DNA of 64,000 bases from Algoriphagus aquaeductus (GTDB taxonomy: Bacteria; Bacteroidota; Bacteroidia; Cytophagales; Cyclobacteriaceae), in assembly GCF_003253485.1 (NCBI RefSeq), contig NZ_QKTX01000004.1, positions 248,001 through 312,000 of the forward strand, in the 5' to 3' direction. A program made the position numbers and the translations under genes. The notes under the pieces are model-generated. The model was not told the DNA's origin, made no database searches, and was given only the letters and a program-made list of their open reading frames with translations. Below, piece by piece: positions 17,782 through 26,461 of this stretch. Position 1 is the stretch's first letter, and the number at the start of each line of letters is the position of its first letter.

Positions 17782-19008
17782 ATGACTCAAACCATCAACC
17801 GAGGTGCCCTCTTCAATGCAAGTTGTCTGGCACTAATCACCACAGCTTTCTCTTTTTCCATCCGAGCTGGTATTCTCCCTCAACTGGGGGCTGAATTTGG
17901 ACTCACGGCAGAGCAGTTAGGCTTTATCAATTCCATGTGGTTTTTGGGATTCCCGATTTCCATGATCTTGGGAGGTCTTTTCTACCACATCGTTGGCCCT
18001 GCCAACATCATGAGAATCGCCTTTATCACCCACACCCTTGGGATTTTGCTGACCATTTATGCAGGAGGATATACCACGCTGCTTATTTCAACCCTCTTTA
18101 TTGGGTTTGGAAATGGCTGTACCGAAGCGGCCTGTAATCCACTGATTGCTGATATGTATTCAGGCACTACCCTAAATAAAATGCTCAACAGATTCCACAT
18201 GTGGTTCCCAGGTGGTATTGTGTTGGGTAGCTTGATTTCCAAATTTATGACCGATGGGGGCATGGTTTGGCAGACTCAAGTATGGGTAATGATGGTTCCT
18301 ACCATTGCTTATGCGGTGTTGTTCTTTGGTAAGACTTTCCCAAAACCCACCGTGGAAGGAGTTACTTCCGTGGGTTCAAACATCAAAGCTATGTTCAGCC
18401 CAGTTTTTATCTTCTTATTCTTTGCCATGGCCTTGACCGCAATATCCGAATTCGGCCCTCAGCAGTGGGTAGGCTTGATCATGAGTAAGAGTGGTGCTAG
18501 TCCTATGTTAATCTTGGCCTTGACTACCGGGGTAATGGCTGTTGGCAGGTTCTTCGCAGGTCCTGTAGTGAAATCATTGGGGCAAACAGGTGTATTGCTC
18601 GGTGGAGCCATCTTCGCTTCTATCGGGATATTTATGTTTAGCACAGTGACTGGTCCTATGGCCTATGTTGCGGCTTTGGTTTTCGCCATCGGCGTATGCT
18701 ATTTCTGGCCGGTAATGGTCGGAGCTGTGGCTCAGCGAGTGCCGCTATCCGGTGCACTCGGCATGTCCATCATTGGTGGGGTAGGAATGTTTTCCACTGC
18801 GATTTTTCAGCCGATCATAGGCGGATGGATTGATACTGCAAGAGCTGAACAAGGTGCTGCTGGCTTGGCAGGAGATGCTTTAGAGCTCGCTGCAGGTCAG
18901 GAAACGTTACAAAAAATGGTCATGTTCCCCGGAATCTTGATCGTACTCTTTATTATCTTCTTCATTTGGCAAAGAGGTGTGAAAACCTCCGGTGAAGGAG
19001 CTCATTAA
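17782..19008 (+). CDS. MFS transporter (sugar-permease-like)
   Basis: This 408-aa inner-membrane protein has about 12 hydrophobic segments. The N-terminal half has SMWFLGFPISMILGG and the acidic/polar segment FGNGCTEAACNPLIADMY; the C-terminal half has FAIGVCYFWPVMVGAV. The layout agrees with the major facilitator superfamily, and the GNGCTEAACNPL segment resembles the FucP/sugar-permease-like group found in Bacteroidota sugar loci. Substrate is unknown; the GH140-like gene 46 bp downstream suggests a released monosaccharide, although a strong terminator separates the two. The start is ATG 17782 (MTQTINRGALF). Confidence 0.85.
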   Translation: MTQTINRGALFNASCLALITTAFSFSIRAGILPQLGAEFGLTAEQLGFINSMWFLGFPISMILGGLFYHIVGPANIMRIAFITHTLGILLTIYAGGYTTLLISTLFIGFGNGCTEAACNPLIADMYSGTTLNKMLNRFHMWFPGGIVLGSLISKFMTDGGMVWQTQVWVMMVPTIAYAVLFFGKTFPKPTVEGVTSVGSNIKAMFSPVFIFLFFAMALTAISEFGPQQWVGLIMSKSGASPMLILALTTGVMAVGRFFAGPVVKSLGQTGVLLGGAIFASIGIFMFSTVTGPMAYVAALVFAIGVCYFWPVMVGAVAQRVPLSGALGMSIIGGVGMFSTAIFQPIIGGWIDTARAEQGAAGLAGDALELAAGQETLQKMVMFPGILIVLFIIFFIWQRGVKTSGEGAH

Positions 19009-19015
19009 TTCAACC

Positions 19016-19043
19016 AAAAAGCAGCCTTCGGGCTGCTTTTTTT
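19016..19043 (+). terminator. Intrinsic terminator with UUCG tetraloop
   Basis: An 11-bp stem, aaaaagcagcc / ggctgcttttt, is capped by a TTCG loop and followed by T's. It fills most of the 46-bp gap between the MFS gene and the glycosidase, so the glycosidase probably depends on read-through or its own promoter. Confidence 0.85.
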
Positions 19044-19054
19044 CTTTAAAACCT

Positions 19055-20428
19055 ATGCAAAAGCCCTGCTCTATATTCCTGCTACTTTTTATTATCTGTC
19101 ACTCGCTTTTTGCTCAGCAAATCAGCGGTCCCATTAAAATTCATCCAGAAAAAAGATTCCTGATGACATCCGATGGAAAACCTTTCTTTTGGATGGCTGA
19201 TACTGCTTGGGAACTTTTTCATCGCTTAAGTGAGGATGATGCTAAAATGTATCTCGACAAACGCCAGGAACAAGGATTCAACGTGATTCAGGCAGTAGTT
19301 TTGGCCGAGCTGGATGGTCTTCATACTCCCAATGCAAATGGGGATCGGCCATTTACGGATCTGGAAAAGTGGAAATACAATGAAGCTTATTTCAAACACG
19401 TAGACCGAATTCTTGAATTGGCAATGGAGCGAAATTTGCATGTTGCACTTTTGCCCACTTGGGGAGACAAATTGTTCAGAAACACCTGGGGAATCGGACC
19501 TGAGATTTTCACCCCTGCAAAAGCCTATGCCTATGGCAAATGGATAGGCAATCGATACAGGAATCAAAAAAACTTAATTTGGGTTCTCGGCGGAGATCGG
19601 AATCCTAGAGAAGATTCTCAAGATATCGAGGTATGGAATCAAATGGCCAAAGGAATCAGAGAATCTGAAAACCCAGAAAATCGGATATTGATCACTTTTC
19701 ATCCTCAGCCTATGGCACCGGGAGGAAGCTCGGTGTGGTTTCACCAAGCGGCATGGCTGGACTTCAACATGCACCAAACCGGACACTGCCCTAATTATCC
19801 CAATTATTCGAGAATTTCCTACGATTACGAGTTGAATCCAACCAAACCCACCCTTGACGGTGAGCCTATGTATGAGGAACATCCCAAATGTTTTAATGCC
19901 AAGGAATTGGGCTATAGTGAAGCCACTGATATCCGAAAGATGATGTATTGGAATGTCTTTGCTGGGGCAGCAGGCCAAACCTACGGCTGCCATGCCGTTT
20001 GGCAGATGTATGACTTTGACAAAGAACCCATCAATGCCCCACTAAAACCCTGGCATAAATCACTCGATCTCGAAGTGGCCAATCAAGTCAAACACCTCAA
20101 AAACTTAATGTTAAGCCTGTCTTACTTTGATCGAATTCCTGATCCTACCTTAGTAGCACTCCCACAACCCGAAGATGAACATTTTGTGATTGGTACCCGC
20201 TCCAAAGAAGGGACCTTCGCACTGATCTATTTTCCCAGCGGCAAACCCACCCAACTTAACTTAGCCTCACTGAAGGCAGGCAGATTGAAATTCACCTGGT
20301 ATGACCCGAGAACTGGGGTAAGTATAGATTATCCAAAGGAGAGAAAAAATCAATCCACCTTGGAGGTCACCCCTCCTTCTTCAGGCAGAGGGAATGATTG
20401 GGTGCTCGTAATTGATGCTGACACCTAA
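19055..20428 (+). CDS. Glycoside hydrolase, GH140 (apiosidase-like, DUF4038)
   Basis: This 457-aa exported enzyme starts at ATG 19055 with a signal peptide (CSIFLLLFIICHSLFAQ); the longer frame overlaps the MFS gene. It has a (beta/alpha)8 DUF4038 domain with GKPFFWMADTAWELFHRL near the start. The probable acid/base Asp (about 178) sits in WVLGGDRNP and the probable nucleophile Glu (about 270) in LDGEPMYE. A smaller C-terminal beta domain (about 375-457; FTWYDPRTG) resembles the collagen-binding-like domain paired with DUF4038. Characterised GH140 enzymes remove apiose from rhamnogalacturonan II; other members may use other glycosides. The signal peptide places it in the periplasm or at the surface. 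Confidence 0.83.
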   Translation: MQKPCSIFLLLFIICHSLFAQQISGPIKIHPEKRFLMTSDGKPFFWMADTAWELFHRLSEDDAKMYLDKRQEQGFNVIQAVVLAELDGLHTPNANGDRPFTDLEKWKYNEAYFKHVDRILELAMERNLHVALLPTWGDKLFRNTWGIGPEIFTPAKAYAYGKWIGNRYRNQKNLIWVLGGDRNPREDSQDIEVWNQMAKGIRESENPENRILITFHPQPMAPGGSSVWFHQAAWLDFNMHQTGHCPNYPNYSRISYDYELNPTKPTLDGEPMYEEHPKCFNAKELGYSEATDIRKMMYWNVFAGAAGQTYGCHAVWQMYDFDKEPINAPLKPWHKSLDLEVANQVKHLKNLMLSLSYFDRIPDPTLVALPQPEDEHFVIGTRSKEGTFALIYFPSGKPTQLNLASLKAGRLKFTWYDPRTGVSIDYPKERKNQSTLEVTPPSSGRGNDWVLVIDADT

Positions 20429-20667
20429 TTTCCGCAAGAATAGCCCGAATATTCGTCTGCTTTCACGGACCAAAGCTTACCATCATCATCCCGGTAAGTA
20501 ATCGTGCCCGTGCTCTCTAAAATTTCAATACTAAACTGAGTGACAATGGTTCGACCATCAACCAACTCAATCGTACAGGGCCCCTCAAACCGTTGGACTT
20601 CCAAAATCTTCTCACAAGAACTAAGAAATCCAACCAAAGAAAAAAAGAAAACCAATCTCACAAGCAT
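20425..20667 (-). CDS. Small lipoprotein, function unknown
   Basis: This 80-aa protein starts at the internal ATG 20667 (MLVRLVFFFSLVGFLSSC), giving a clean lipoprotein signal with lipobox LSSC. The mature part is mostly beta (CTIELVDGRTIV, GTITYRDDDGKLWSV) and has four further cysteines or polar pairs near the C-terminus (YSGYSC). The stop overlaps the GH140 stop by 4 bp in convergent orientation. No family is recognised. The longer frame (start at 20697) would add ten residues before the signal and is less likely. Confidence 0.6.
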   Translation of the reverse strand: MLVRLVFFFSLVGFLSSCEKILEVQRFEGPCTIELVDGRTIVTQFSIEILESTGTITYRDDDGKLWSVKADEYSGYSCGN

Positions 20668-20884
20668 AGACAAAAGGCACTTACATATCGGAAACAACCT
20701 AAGAAAGAATTCCTGAAAATTCAGACTTATGAGCGAAAATATCCCGACTATTTCCAGAATTTGATATTTTCGATTTAACCCGAAATCAAATCTTTCACAA
20801 AAGTCGAAACTGCCAGATCTAGAAAGATTAAAATGCTACATGTTTTGATGTGAGCTTATGGGACTTCTTCAAAACATGACCCAA
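20668..20884. other. Intergenic stretch with a 10-bp inverted repeat
   Basis: No coding region is seen. A perfect inverted repeat, catgttttga (20839-20848) and tcaaaacatg (20869-20878), is separated by 20 nt. It is not followed by a T-run, so it is not an obvious terminator. It lies next to the tRNA fossil. Confidence 0.5.
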
Positions 20885-20960
20885 TAGATAAGCGGAAATT
20901 CAAACCTGAAACCTTCCCAATGCAATCGAGATGCACTATTTCAGTTGGGTATTCGTTTTG
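20885..20960 (-). pseudogene. Decayed tRNA, apparent relic duplicate of tRNA-Arg
   Basis: Read on the minus strand, the D-arm region (cccaactgaaatag) and T-arm region (ggtttcaggtttgaat) match the neighbouring tRNA-Arg closely, while the anticodon arm has diverged and the acceptor stem no longer pairs. Both copies share two unusual features, AACTGAA in the D loop and TTTGAAT in the T loop, so this is more likely a relic of that gene than a chance tRNA-like sequence. Confidence 0.6.
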
Positions 20961-21008
20961 AAAATTGCGTGAGACCCTAAACAACTACCCAAAAAAATCA
21001 GAGGGCAC

Positions 21009-21039
21009 AAAAAAAGCCCAACTTTTTCGGTTGAGCTTT
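21009..21039 (-). terminator. Terminator of tRNA-Arg
   Basis: On the minus strand, aagctcaac and gttgggctt form a stem with one G-T wobble and a 7-nt loop, followed by a run of seven T's, immediately after the tRNA 3' end. Confidence 0.8.
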
Positions 21040-21040
21040 G

Positions 21041-21114
21041 TGACCTCGTCAAGATTCAAACTTGAAACCTCCTGAGCCGTAATCAGGTGCTCTATTCAGT
21101 TGAGCTACGAGGCC
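21041..21114 (-). tRNA. tRNA-Arg (anticodon ACG)
   Basis: This 74-nt cloverleaf has perfect or wobble-paired stems: acceptor GGCCTCG/CGAGGTC (one G-T), D stem GCTC/GAGC, anticodon stem CCTGA/TCAGG with loop TTACGGC (anticodon ACG), and T stem TCAAG/CTTGA. The discriminator is A and CCA is not encoded (CAA follows). A34 implies deamination to inosine by TadA. The T loop reads TTTGAAT instead of TTCGAAT (C56 to T), and the D loop has GA where GG is normal (G19 to A), which together would preserve the tertiary 19-56 pair as A-U. It has its own promoter and terminator. Confidence 0.93.
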
Positions 21115-21125
21115 GAATGGGTTTG

Positions 21126-21155
21126 CAAAAGTAAATATTTAATCTCTCCCTCCAA
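21126..21155 (-). promoter_or_regulatory. Promoter of tRNA-Arg (TTG-N19-TACTTTTG)
   Basis: The sequence matches the Bacteroidota sigma-A consensus TTG-N19/20-TAnnTTTG on the minus strand, with -33 TTG at 21153-21155 and -7 TACTTTTG at 21126-21133, 12 bases upstream of the mature tRNA 5' end. Confidence 0.8.
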
Positions 21156-21254
21156 ATATTAAGTCACAAGAAAAACAGGATTTTCATTTTTTTTGCTCCA
21201 TTCAGCCTTAAGAATAATTAAGAACAATAGGAGGGTAAATCTTTGGGGATTTCC

Positions 21255-21262
21255 TATTTTTG
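21255..21262 (+). promoter_or_regulatory. Likely -7 element (TATTTTTG) for the outer-membrane protein gene
   Basis: TATTTTTG matches TAnnTTTG and lies 32 nt before the ATG at 21294. No convincing TTG is found at the standard upstream spacing. Confidence 0.45.
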
Positions 21263-21293
21263 CCCACATCCTACTGAAAAGAAGATTCTTTTA

Positions 21294-22037
21294 ATGAAAA
21301 AATTACTCGCACTGGCTTTACTTTCTTTCTCCTTAGTAGCACATGCCCAGGAATCGGAAAAAAAACCAAAATCGCCTATCGGCGGCCGTCCAAACATCCC
21401 AAATGATCTCAATTTCGAGTTTGGTTTCAATCAACTCAATTCAAGACCTGCGGATCTTGCACTGGATTTCTTTGGATCCCGAACGTTCAATGTTTCCTAC
21501 CAGTTTCCCATCAACCTTTTTGGAGATAATTCAGGAATCACCCTGAACCCAGGATTTGGAATTGGCTCTGATAAACTGAAATTCAAGGAGGATAAAAATC
21601 TTTTTCGAAGTGCTACCCTTGGGGCAGAATCCTCCGAGCTAAGAGAGGTGACGAGTGTCTACGGTAATAATATCTCTATTCAGACGAATAACTTCGCTGC
21701 CAATTATTTTGAAATCCCTATTGATTTGAGATATCATTTCAATAAAAACAATTACAGTAAAAGTTTCCGGGTAAGCGTGGGAGGAAAAGTGGGCTTCCTT
21801 TATAATGCGCATTCCAAAATCAAGTACGACTCCCCTACCATTGGTAGTGTCAAAATCAAAAACTCCGAAAACTATGGGCTTGAAAAACTCAGATATGGCG
21901 TATCTGTAAAAGCCGGAAGTCCTGGTTTTTATGTTTGGAGCACAGTTTACCTCAATGACATGTGGCAGGCAGGAAGAGGACCCTTTGCCACCGAAGCAAG
22001 CCAAATTAATTTCGGATTAGCTATATCCGTATTTTGA
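21294..22037 (+). CDS. Outer-membrane beta-barrel (porin family) protein
   Basis: This 247-aa protein starts at ATG 21294 with a signal peptide (KKLLALALLSFSLVAHAQ), which sets the start 51 bp inside the longest frame. The mature part has alternating strands typical of the OMP beta-barrel 2 family (NFEFGFNQLN, FEIPIDLRYHF, SFRVSVGGKVGFLYN) and ends in phenylalanine (LAISVF), as usual for outer-membrane barrels recognised by BAM. Members of this family in Bacteroidota are mostly uncharacterised. The gene is monocistronic, with a -7 element upstream and a terminator downstream. Confidence 0.85.
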   Translation: MKKLLALALLSFSLVAHAQESEKKPKSPIGGRPNIPNDLNFEFGFNQLNSRPADLALDFFGSRTFNVSYQFPINLFGDNSGITLNPGFGIGSDKLKFKEDKNLFRSATLGAESSELREVTSVYGNNISIQTNNFAANYFEIPIDLRYHFNKNNYSKSFRVSVGGKVGFLYNAHSKIKYDSPTIGSVKIKNSENYGLEKLRYGVSVKAGSPGFYVWSTVYLNDMWQAGRGPFATEASQINFGLAISVF

Positions 22038-22062
22038 TCTTCTTGAATTGGTGGAAAAAGCC

Positions 22063-22093
22063 AAAATCCAGTCTTTAGGGGCTGGATTTTTTT
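22063..22093 (+). terminator. Intrinsic terminator of the outer-membrane protein gene
   Basis: The stem aaaatccag / ctggatttt with a 10-nt loop is followed by a T-run, 26 bp after the stop codon. Confidence 0.85.
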
Positions 22094-22321
22094 TTGAATG
22101 GGCTTATGAAAAATTGAATTCAGGATATACGGAACCTGACCAATAATTCATCTTAAACATTTGAAGATCAAGATTTCGACAAGTCCTTGTGCAACTTCGG
22201 TCATCGGTCTCCTGTGTCGAGAACAGTCCAAGTATACAACCCAAAATCCGGAGAATATTCGTCTACTGTCAGGATTGCGTACAATCTAAGCGCATAAAAT
22301 CAGAAATGGAATTGCACCCTG

Positions 22322-22942
22322 CTATGACCAAATCCAAGTAAATCCAAACCAGCAAATCGCAAATCCAGCAAAAAACCCTACGTAAACCTCCAATGGCCGA
22401 TGAGCATTGAGGTAAAGTCTGGACGATGCTACCAAACCCGCCAATATCAAAGCCAATAACAAGGGGTACAGAACTTCAAAGGTGCTGAAGAATTTCCCTA
22501 AAACTAAAACCACGGCCAAAAGCCCTCCTACCCCGGTCATATGTGCCGACATCTTCCAAAAAAATGTAACCGATGAAAGCAAAATCACCGCAAAGCTGAT
22601 CACCCCCATGCCTTGCCATAAAATGGGATCCAATTCGCTTTTTTGATAGAAAAACCAGGTTGTGATCAGAAAGTAAATGCAGGTAATCAAAAAAGGAATG
22701 GTTCGATCCTTCTTTTCAGGCATATGCAAACTTTTCACTTTACCACTAAGCCGAAGTCCGATAATGGAGATCATCGGAATCAATAAGGTGGACAGCACCA
22801 ACAAAAAGAATAGCCTCAACTTAAATTCCTCAGGGATGGAAGTAGCCTCAGGCACGGCAAAAAACACCAGGCCAAAGACCAATGTAGGCATCAGCAAGGG
22901 CTGAAAAACAATAGATATGACGAGCGCCAGACTTCTGATCAC
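22322..22942 (-). CDS. PAP2-like (phosphatidic acid phosphatase type 2) membrane protein
   Basis: This 206-aa integral membrane protein has about six hydrophobic spans. The C-terminal half carries SAHMTGVGGL and SSRLYLNAHRPLEVYVGFFAG, which resemble motifs 2 and 3 of the PAP2 phosphatase superfamily (S-x-H and SR-x5-H-x3-[DE]); motif 1 (K-x6-RP) is represented at best by KKDRTIPF, so catalytic activity is uncertain. Possible substrates are lipid phosphates such as undecaprenyl pyrophosphate. It starts with GTG at 22942 and overlaps the rpoN stop by one base (TAGTG), so it is translationally coupled to rpoN. Confidence 0.75.
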   Translation of the reverse strand: MIRSLALVISIVFQPLLMPTLVFGLVFFAVPEATSIPEEFKLRLFFLLVLSTLLIPMISIIGLRLSGKVKSLHMPEKKDRTIPFLITCIYFLITTWFFYQKSELDPILWQGMGVISFAVILLSSVTFFWKMSAHMTGVGGLLAVVLVLGKFFSTFEVLYPLLLALILAGLVASSRLYLNAHRPLEVYVGFFAGFAICWFGFTWIWS

Positions 22943-24399
22943 TAGAGTTCTTTTCTTAATCTGGCCACTGGAATCTGGAGCTGTTCCCGATATTTTGCCA
23001 CGGTTCTTCGGGCAATATTGTAACCTTTTTTATTGAGCATCTTGACCAGCTTATCATCAGAAAGAGGTCTTTTCTTATCTTCTGCATCTACCATGGCTTG
23101 GAGTACCGACTTCACTTCCCTGTTGCTTACATCTTCACCGCTATCTGTGGCTATTCCTTCAGAAAAAAAGTACTTCAGTGGATAAACCCCAAACTCAGTC
23201 TGAATGGCTTTGCTGTTAGCCACTCGGGACACGGTAGAAATATCCATTTCAATTTTTTCAGCGATATCCTTTAAGATCATGGGACGAAGGTTGGTCTCAT
23301 CCCCGTCGATAAAGAACTCCTTTTGATACTGAAGTATCGCTTCCATGGTTCTCAACAAGGTATTTTGCCGCTGCTTGATCGCATCGATAAACCACTTTGC
23401 CGCATCCAGCTTTTGCTTGACAAATGAAACCGTTTCCTTCAGTTTTTTATCCTTCTTGTCACTCTTATCATAGGCGTCAAACATATCCGCATAGGAACGG
23501 GAAATTCTGAGTTCAGGGGCATTGCGGGAATTCAGGCTTATTTCCAGTTTCCCCCCATTGTTGGTCAGAATAAAATCAGGAATTATGTACTGAGTCCTTA
23601 CCAGCCCGTCTGAAATTCCTCCCGGTTTGGGATTAAGCTTGGTGATCAGATTGACCGCATCTTTGATTTCTTCCTCATTCAGATCCAGTTTTCGTTGAAT
23701 CTTGGGATAGTGCTTTTTGGTAAACTCCTCAAAACAATCATGAATGATGGCCAAAGCATGTTGGACAACAGGATCATCGGGATGCTCTTTACGTTCAAGC
23801 TGGATGATCAGGCACTCCTGTAGATTACGTGCGGCAATTCCTGCGGGATCAAAAGTTTGGATCTTCCGGAGGATTTCCTCCATTTCATCGATATCTGTTT
23901 CGATATTTTGGGAAAATGCCAAATCATTGATGATGGCCTCCAGATCTCTTCGGATATACCCATCGTTTTCGATGCTCCCAATCAATTGTTGTCCGATGAT
24001 TTTTTGACGTTCATCCAGCTTGATAAAGCTTAACTGGGAAATCAACTGCTCATGGAGACTTGACTGAGAAGAAATCGGGATTTCACGGTCTTCCTCATCG
24101 GGATTGTAATTACCGTCGCCTTGCATTTTGTATCCACTATACTCATCATCCAGGTAATCATCCAGATTCAGTTCATGGTCATCCCTGCCTAAATCATCTT
24201 CATAAGAATCTTCAAAGTCCTCTTCCTGAGACTTGTCCTGCTCTTCATCCTTTCCTTCTTCCAAAGCAGGATTGATTTCGAGCTCCTCTTCAATACGTGC
24301 ATCCAACTCAGCAGTAGGAACCTGCAGCAGCTTGATAAACTGGATTTGCTGAGGGGAAAGCTTCTGGGAGAGCGTCTGAGATAGATTTAACTTTTGCAT
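22942..24399 (-). CDS. rpoN: RNA polymerase sigma-54 factor
   Basis: This 485-aa protein has region I at the N-terminus (LNLSQTLSQKLSPQQIQFIKLLQ, then a glutamine/leucine-rich segment), a strongly acidic region II (about residues 50-110), the core-binding domain (TFDPAGIAARNLQECLI), the helix-turn-helix region (MDISTVSRVANSK), and the RpoN box ARRTVAKYRE at 463-472. It directs core polymerase to -24/-12 promoters together with AAA+ activators. No enhancer-binding activator gene lies nearby. It is transcribed leftward with the PAP2-like gene overlapping its stop. Confidence 0.97.
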   Translation of the reverse strand: MQKLNLSQTLSQKLSPQQIQFIKLLQVPTAELDARIEEELEINPALEEGKDEEQDKSQEEDFEDSYEDDLGRDDHELNLDDYLDDEYSGYKMQGDGNYNPDEEDREIPISSQSSLHEQLISQLSFIKLDERQKIIGQQLIGSIENDGYIRRDLEAIINDLAFSQNIETDIDEMEEILRKIQTFDPAGIAARNLQECLIIQLERKEHPDDPVVQHALAIIHDCFEEFTKKHYPKIQRKLDLNEEEIKDAVNLITKLNPKPGGISDGLVRTQYIIPDFILTNNGGKLEISLNSRNAPELRISRSYADMFDAYDKSDKKDKKLKETVSFVKQKLDAAKWFIDAIKQRQNTLLRTMEAILQYQKEFFIDGDETNLRPMILKDIAEKIEMDISTVSRVANSKAIQTEFGVYPLKYFFSEGIATDSGEDVSNREVKSVLQAMVDAEDKKRPLSDDKLVKMLNKKGYNIARRTVAKYREQLQIPVARLRKEL

Positions 24400-24464
24400 T
24401 GAAATTGAGAAAACCTATATGTTGGATTCAAAAAAGGCTTTTCCAACCGAAAAAGCCATTCGGT

Positions 24465-24472
24465 CAAATTTA
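24465..24472 (-). promoter_or_regulatory. Likely -7 element (TAAATTTG) for rpoN
   Basis: The minus strand reads TAAATTTG, an exact TAnnTTTG match, 66 nt before the rpoN ATG. The nearest TTG is at non-standard spacing. Confidence 0.45.
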
Positions 24473-24573
24473 GGAAAAACGGGCAATTTTTTGATAAAAA
24501 GGTGATTTAATCGTTTTTTTGCATTCCTTCTCAAGTAGATAGGAATTCTGTTTTTTTCTAAAAAATCTCACTA

Positions 24574-26025
24574 ATGGCATTTAACAAACGGGTCAAAATC
24601 AAAGCCGTCCTAGATCAATCTCCAATAGGACAGGAAATCACCCTTATGGGCTGGGTTCGTACCAAGCGCAGCAATAAAAATGTATCTTTTATTGCGCTCA
24701 ATGACGGGTCCACCATCACCAATTACCAAGTGGTAGCTGATCCGAATGTGATTGCCGAAGACATTCTCAAAAAATGCAGCACTGGTGCCTGCATCAAAAT
24801 CACGGGTACAGTGGTGGAAAGCTTAGGTTCCGGACAATCCTCCGAACTCAACGCCAAAACCATCGAAGTCCTTGGCGAAGCTGATCCGGAGAAATATCCC
24901 TTGCAGCCCAAGAAGCACTCCTTGGAATTTCTCCGGGAAATCGCTCACCTCCGTATGCGCACCAATACTTTCGGAGCGGTATTTCGAGTAAGGCATGCCT
25001 TGGCTTTTGCGGTTCATAAATATTTCAATGACCGAGGGTTTTTCTACATCCACACCCCGATTATCACAGCTTCAGACGCTGAAGGCGCCGGAGAAATGTT
25101 TCATGTCACCACCCTTCCCATAGGCAATCCTCCGCGTACCGAAGATGGAAAAGTGGATTACAAGCAGGATTTCTTTGAGCGTGAAGCCAACCTTACGGTT
25201 TCAGGTCAGCTCGAAGGGGAGTTGGCCGCGATGGCCCTTTCAGAAATCTACACGTTTGGCCCAACGTTTAGAGCCGAAAACTCCAACACCACGAGACATC
25301 TTGCCGAGTTTTGGATGATCGAGCCAGAGATGGCGTTTTACGATGCTGAGGACAATCAAAACCTGGCTGAGGACTTCCTGAAATACATTATCCAATATGC
25401 ACTTGAAAATTGTGAGGAAGATCTCAAATTCTTAGCTCAGCGTGCTCAGGAGGAAGAAAACACCAAACCTGCAGATCAGCGGGCTGAACTTGGTCTAATT
25501 GAAAAACTCAAGTTTGTGGTGGAAAATGACTTTGTCCGACTCAGTTATACCGAGGCGATCGATATTCTGCGCAATAGCAACCCAAACAAGAAGAAGAAAT
25601 TCCAATACCTGATCGAATCTTGGGGTGCTGACCTTCAATCAGAGCATGAGCGCTACCTAGTGGAGAAACACTTCAAAAAACCAGTGATCCTGACCGATTA
25701 TCCCAAGGATATCAAGGCTTTCTACATGAGACAGAATGAGGACGGCAAGACGGTAGCCGCAATGGACATCCTATTCCCGGGAATCGGTGAAATCGTTGGT
25801 GGTTCTCAACGGGAAGAGCGACTGGACAAGCTGACTCAGCGCATGCAGGAAATGAATATTCCGGAGGAAGAACTTTGGTGGTATTTGGATACCCGTCGGT
25901 TTGGAGCAACCCCGCATGCGGGTTTTGGGCTGGGATTTGAGCGTATGGTTCTTTTCGTGACCGGTATGAGCAATATCCGGGATGTCATAGCTTTCCCAAG
26001 AACACCCGGAAATGCAGAATTCTAA
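24574..26025 (+). CDS. asnS: Asparaginyl-tRNA synthetase
   Basis: This 483-aa class IIb aminoacyl-tRNA synthetase has an N-terminal OB-fold anticodon-binding domain (residues about 17-100, with [17 protein letters not shown]). The catalytic domain has motif 2 [22 protein letters not shown] and motif 3 [12 protein letters not shown], ending [20 protein letters not shown], which distinguishes AsnRS from AspRS. It charges tRNA-Asn with asparagine in the cytoplasm. Length is a little above the usual 465 aa owing to an insertion around residues 285-305 ([14 protein letters not shown]). The start is ATG 24574, and an intrinsic terminator follows directly. Confidence 0.98.
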   Translation: MAFNKRVKIKAVLDQSPIGQEITLMGWVRTKRSNKNVSFIALNDGSTITNYQVVADPNVIAEDILKKCSTGACIKITGTVVESLGSGQSSELNAKTIEVLGEADPEKYPLQPKKHSLEFLREIAHLRMRTNTFGAVFRVRHALAFAVHKYFNDRGFFYIHTPIITASDAEGAGEMFHVTTLPIGNPPRTEDGKVDYKQDFFEREANLTVSGQLEGELAAMALSEIYTFGPTFRAENSNTTRHLAEFWMIEPEMAFYDAEDNQNLAEDFLKYIIQYALENCEEDLKFLAQRAQEEENTKPADQRAELGLIEKLKFVVENDFVRLSYTEAIDILRNSNPNKKKKFQYLIESWGADLQSEHERYLVEKHFKKPVILTDYPKDIKAFYMRQNEDGKTVAAMDILFPGIGEIVGGSQREERLDKLTQRMQEMNIPEEELWWYLDTRRFGATPHAGFGLGFERMVLFVTGMSNIRDVIAFPRTPGNAEF

Positions 26026-26030
26026 ACCAA

Positions 26031-26061
26031 AAAAATCCCCACTAAAAAGTGGGGATTTTTT
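26031..26061. terminator. Bidirectional terminator between asnS and the SMR gene
   Basis: The stem aaaatccccac / gtggggatttt has a 6-nt loop, with A's before and T's after. It serves asnS on the plus strand and probably also the convergent SMR gene. Confidence 0.85.
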
Positions 26062-26108
26062 CATGCTAAACTTTTTTGGATGGCAAGTTTGAAGACCAGA
26101 AATGCCAT

Positions 26109-26435
26109 TCATTCCGAGACGGCTTTCAAACCGGCAATTGAACCGATCAAAGTCATCAGAAAAAATATCCTCCAGAGATGGGCGGGCTCTTTGAATACAA
26201 AAATTCCAACTAGCACCGTGCCTACTGCCCCAATTCCTGTCCACACCGCATATGCGGTACCGATGGGAAGTGTTTGTGTCGCTTTGATCAAAAGGGCCAT
26301 GGATATAATCAATGTCACCGCAAATCCTCCATACCAGCCCCATTGAACCAATCCGGTGGTGATTTTTGCTTTTCCCAAACAAAAGGCAAAAGCCGTTTCG
26401 AACAATCCTGCAAGAATAAGTATCAGCCAGTTCAT
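26109..26435 (-). CDS. SMR family exporter, SugE/Gdx type
   Basis: This 108-aa protein has four membrane spans and the essential Glu13 in LAGLFETAFAF. The GTAYAVWTGIGAVGT segment and overall length match the small multidrug resistance family; the SugE/Gdx subgroup exports guanidinium or quaternary ammonium compounds in exchange for protons. No guanidine riboswitch is visible upstream. It lies 27 bp downstream of, and on the same strand as, an MFS exporter, so it is probably the second gene of that transcript. The specific substrate is not certain, because subgroups are separated by only a few residues. Confidence 0.88.
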   Translation of the reverse strand: MNWLILILAGLFETAFAFCLGKAKITTGLVQWGWYGGFAVTLIISMALLIKATQTLPIGTAYAVWTGIGAVGTVLVGIFVFKEPAHLWRIFFLMTLIGSIAGLKAVSE

Positions 26436-26461
26436 ACCAATTTTTTAAATAGCTACCCGAA

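Noticed and set aside
22094..22321. Gap between the outer-membrane protein and the PAP2-like gene
   Set aside because: About 230 bp were inspected on both strands; no tRNA, hairpin of note or plausible short gene was found.
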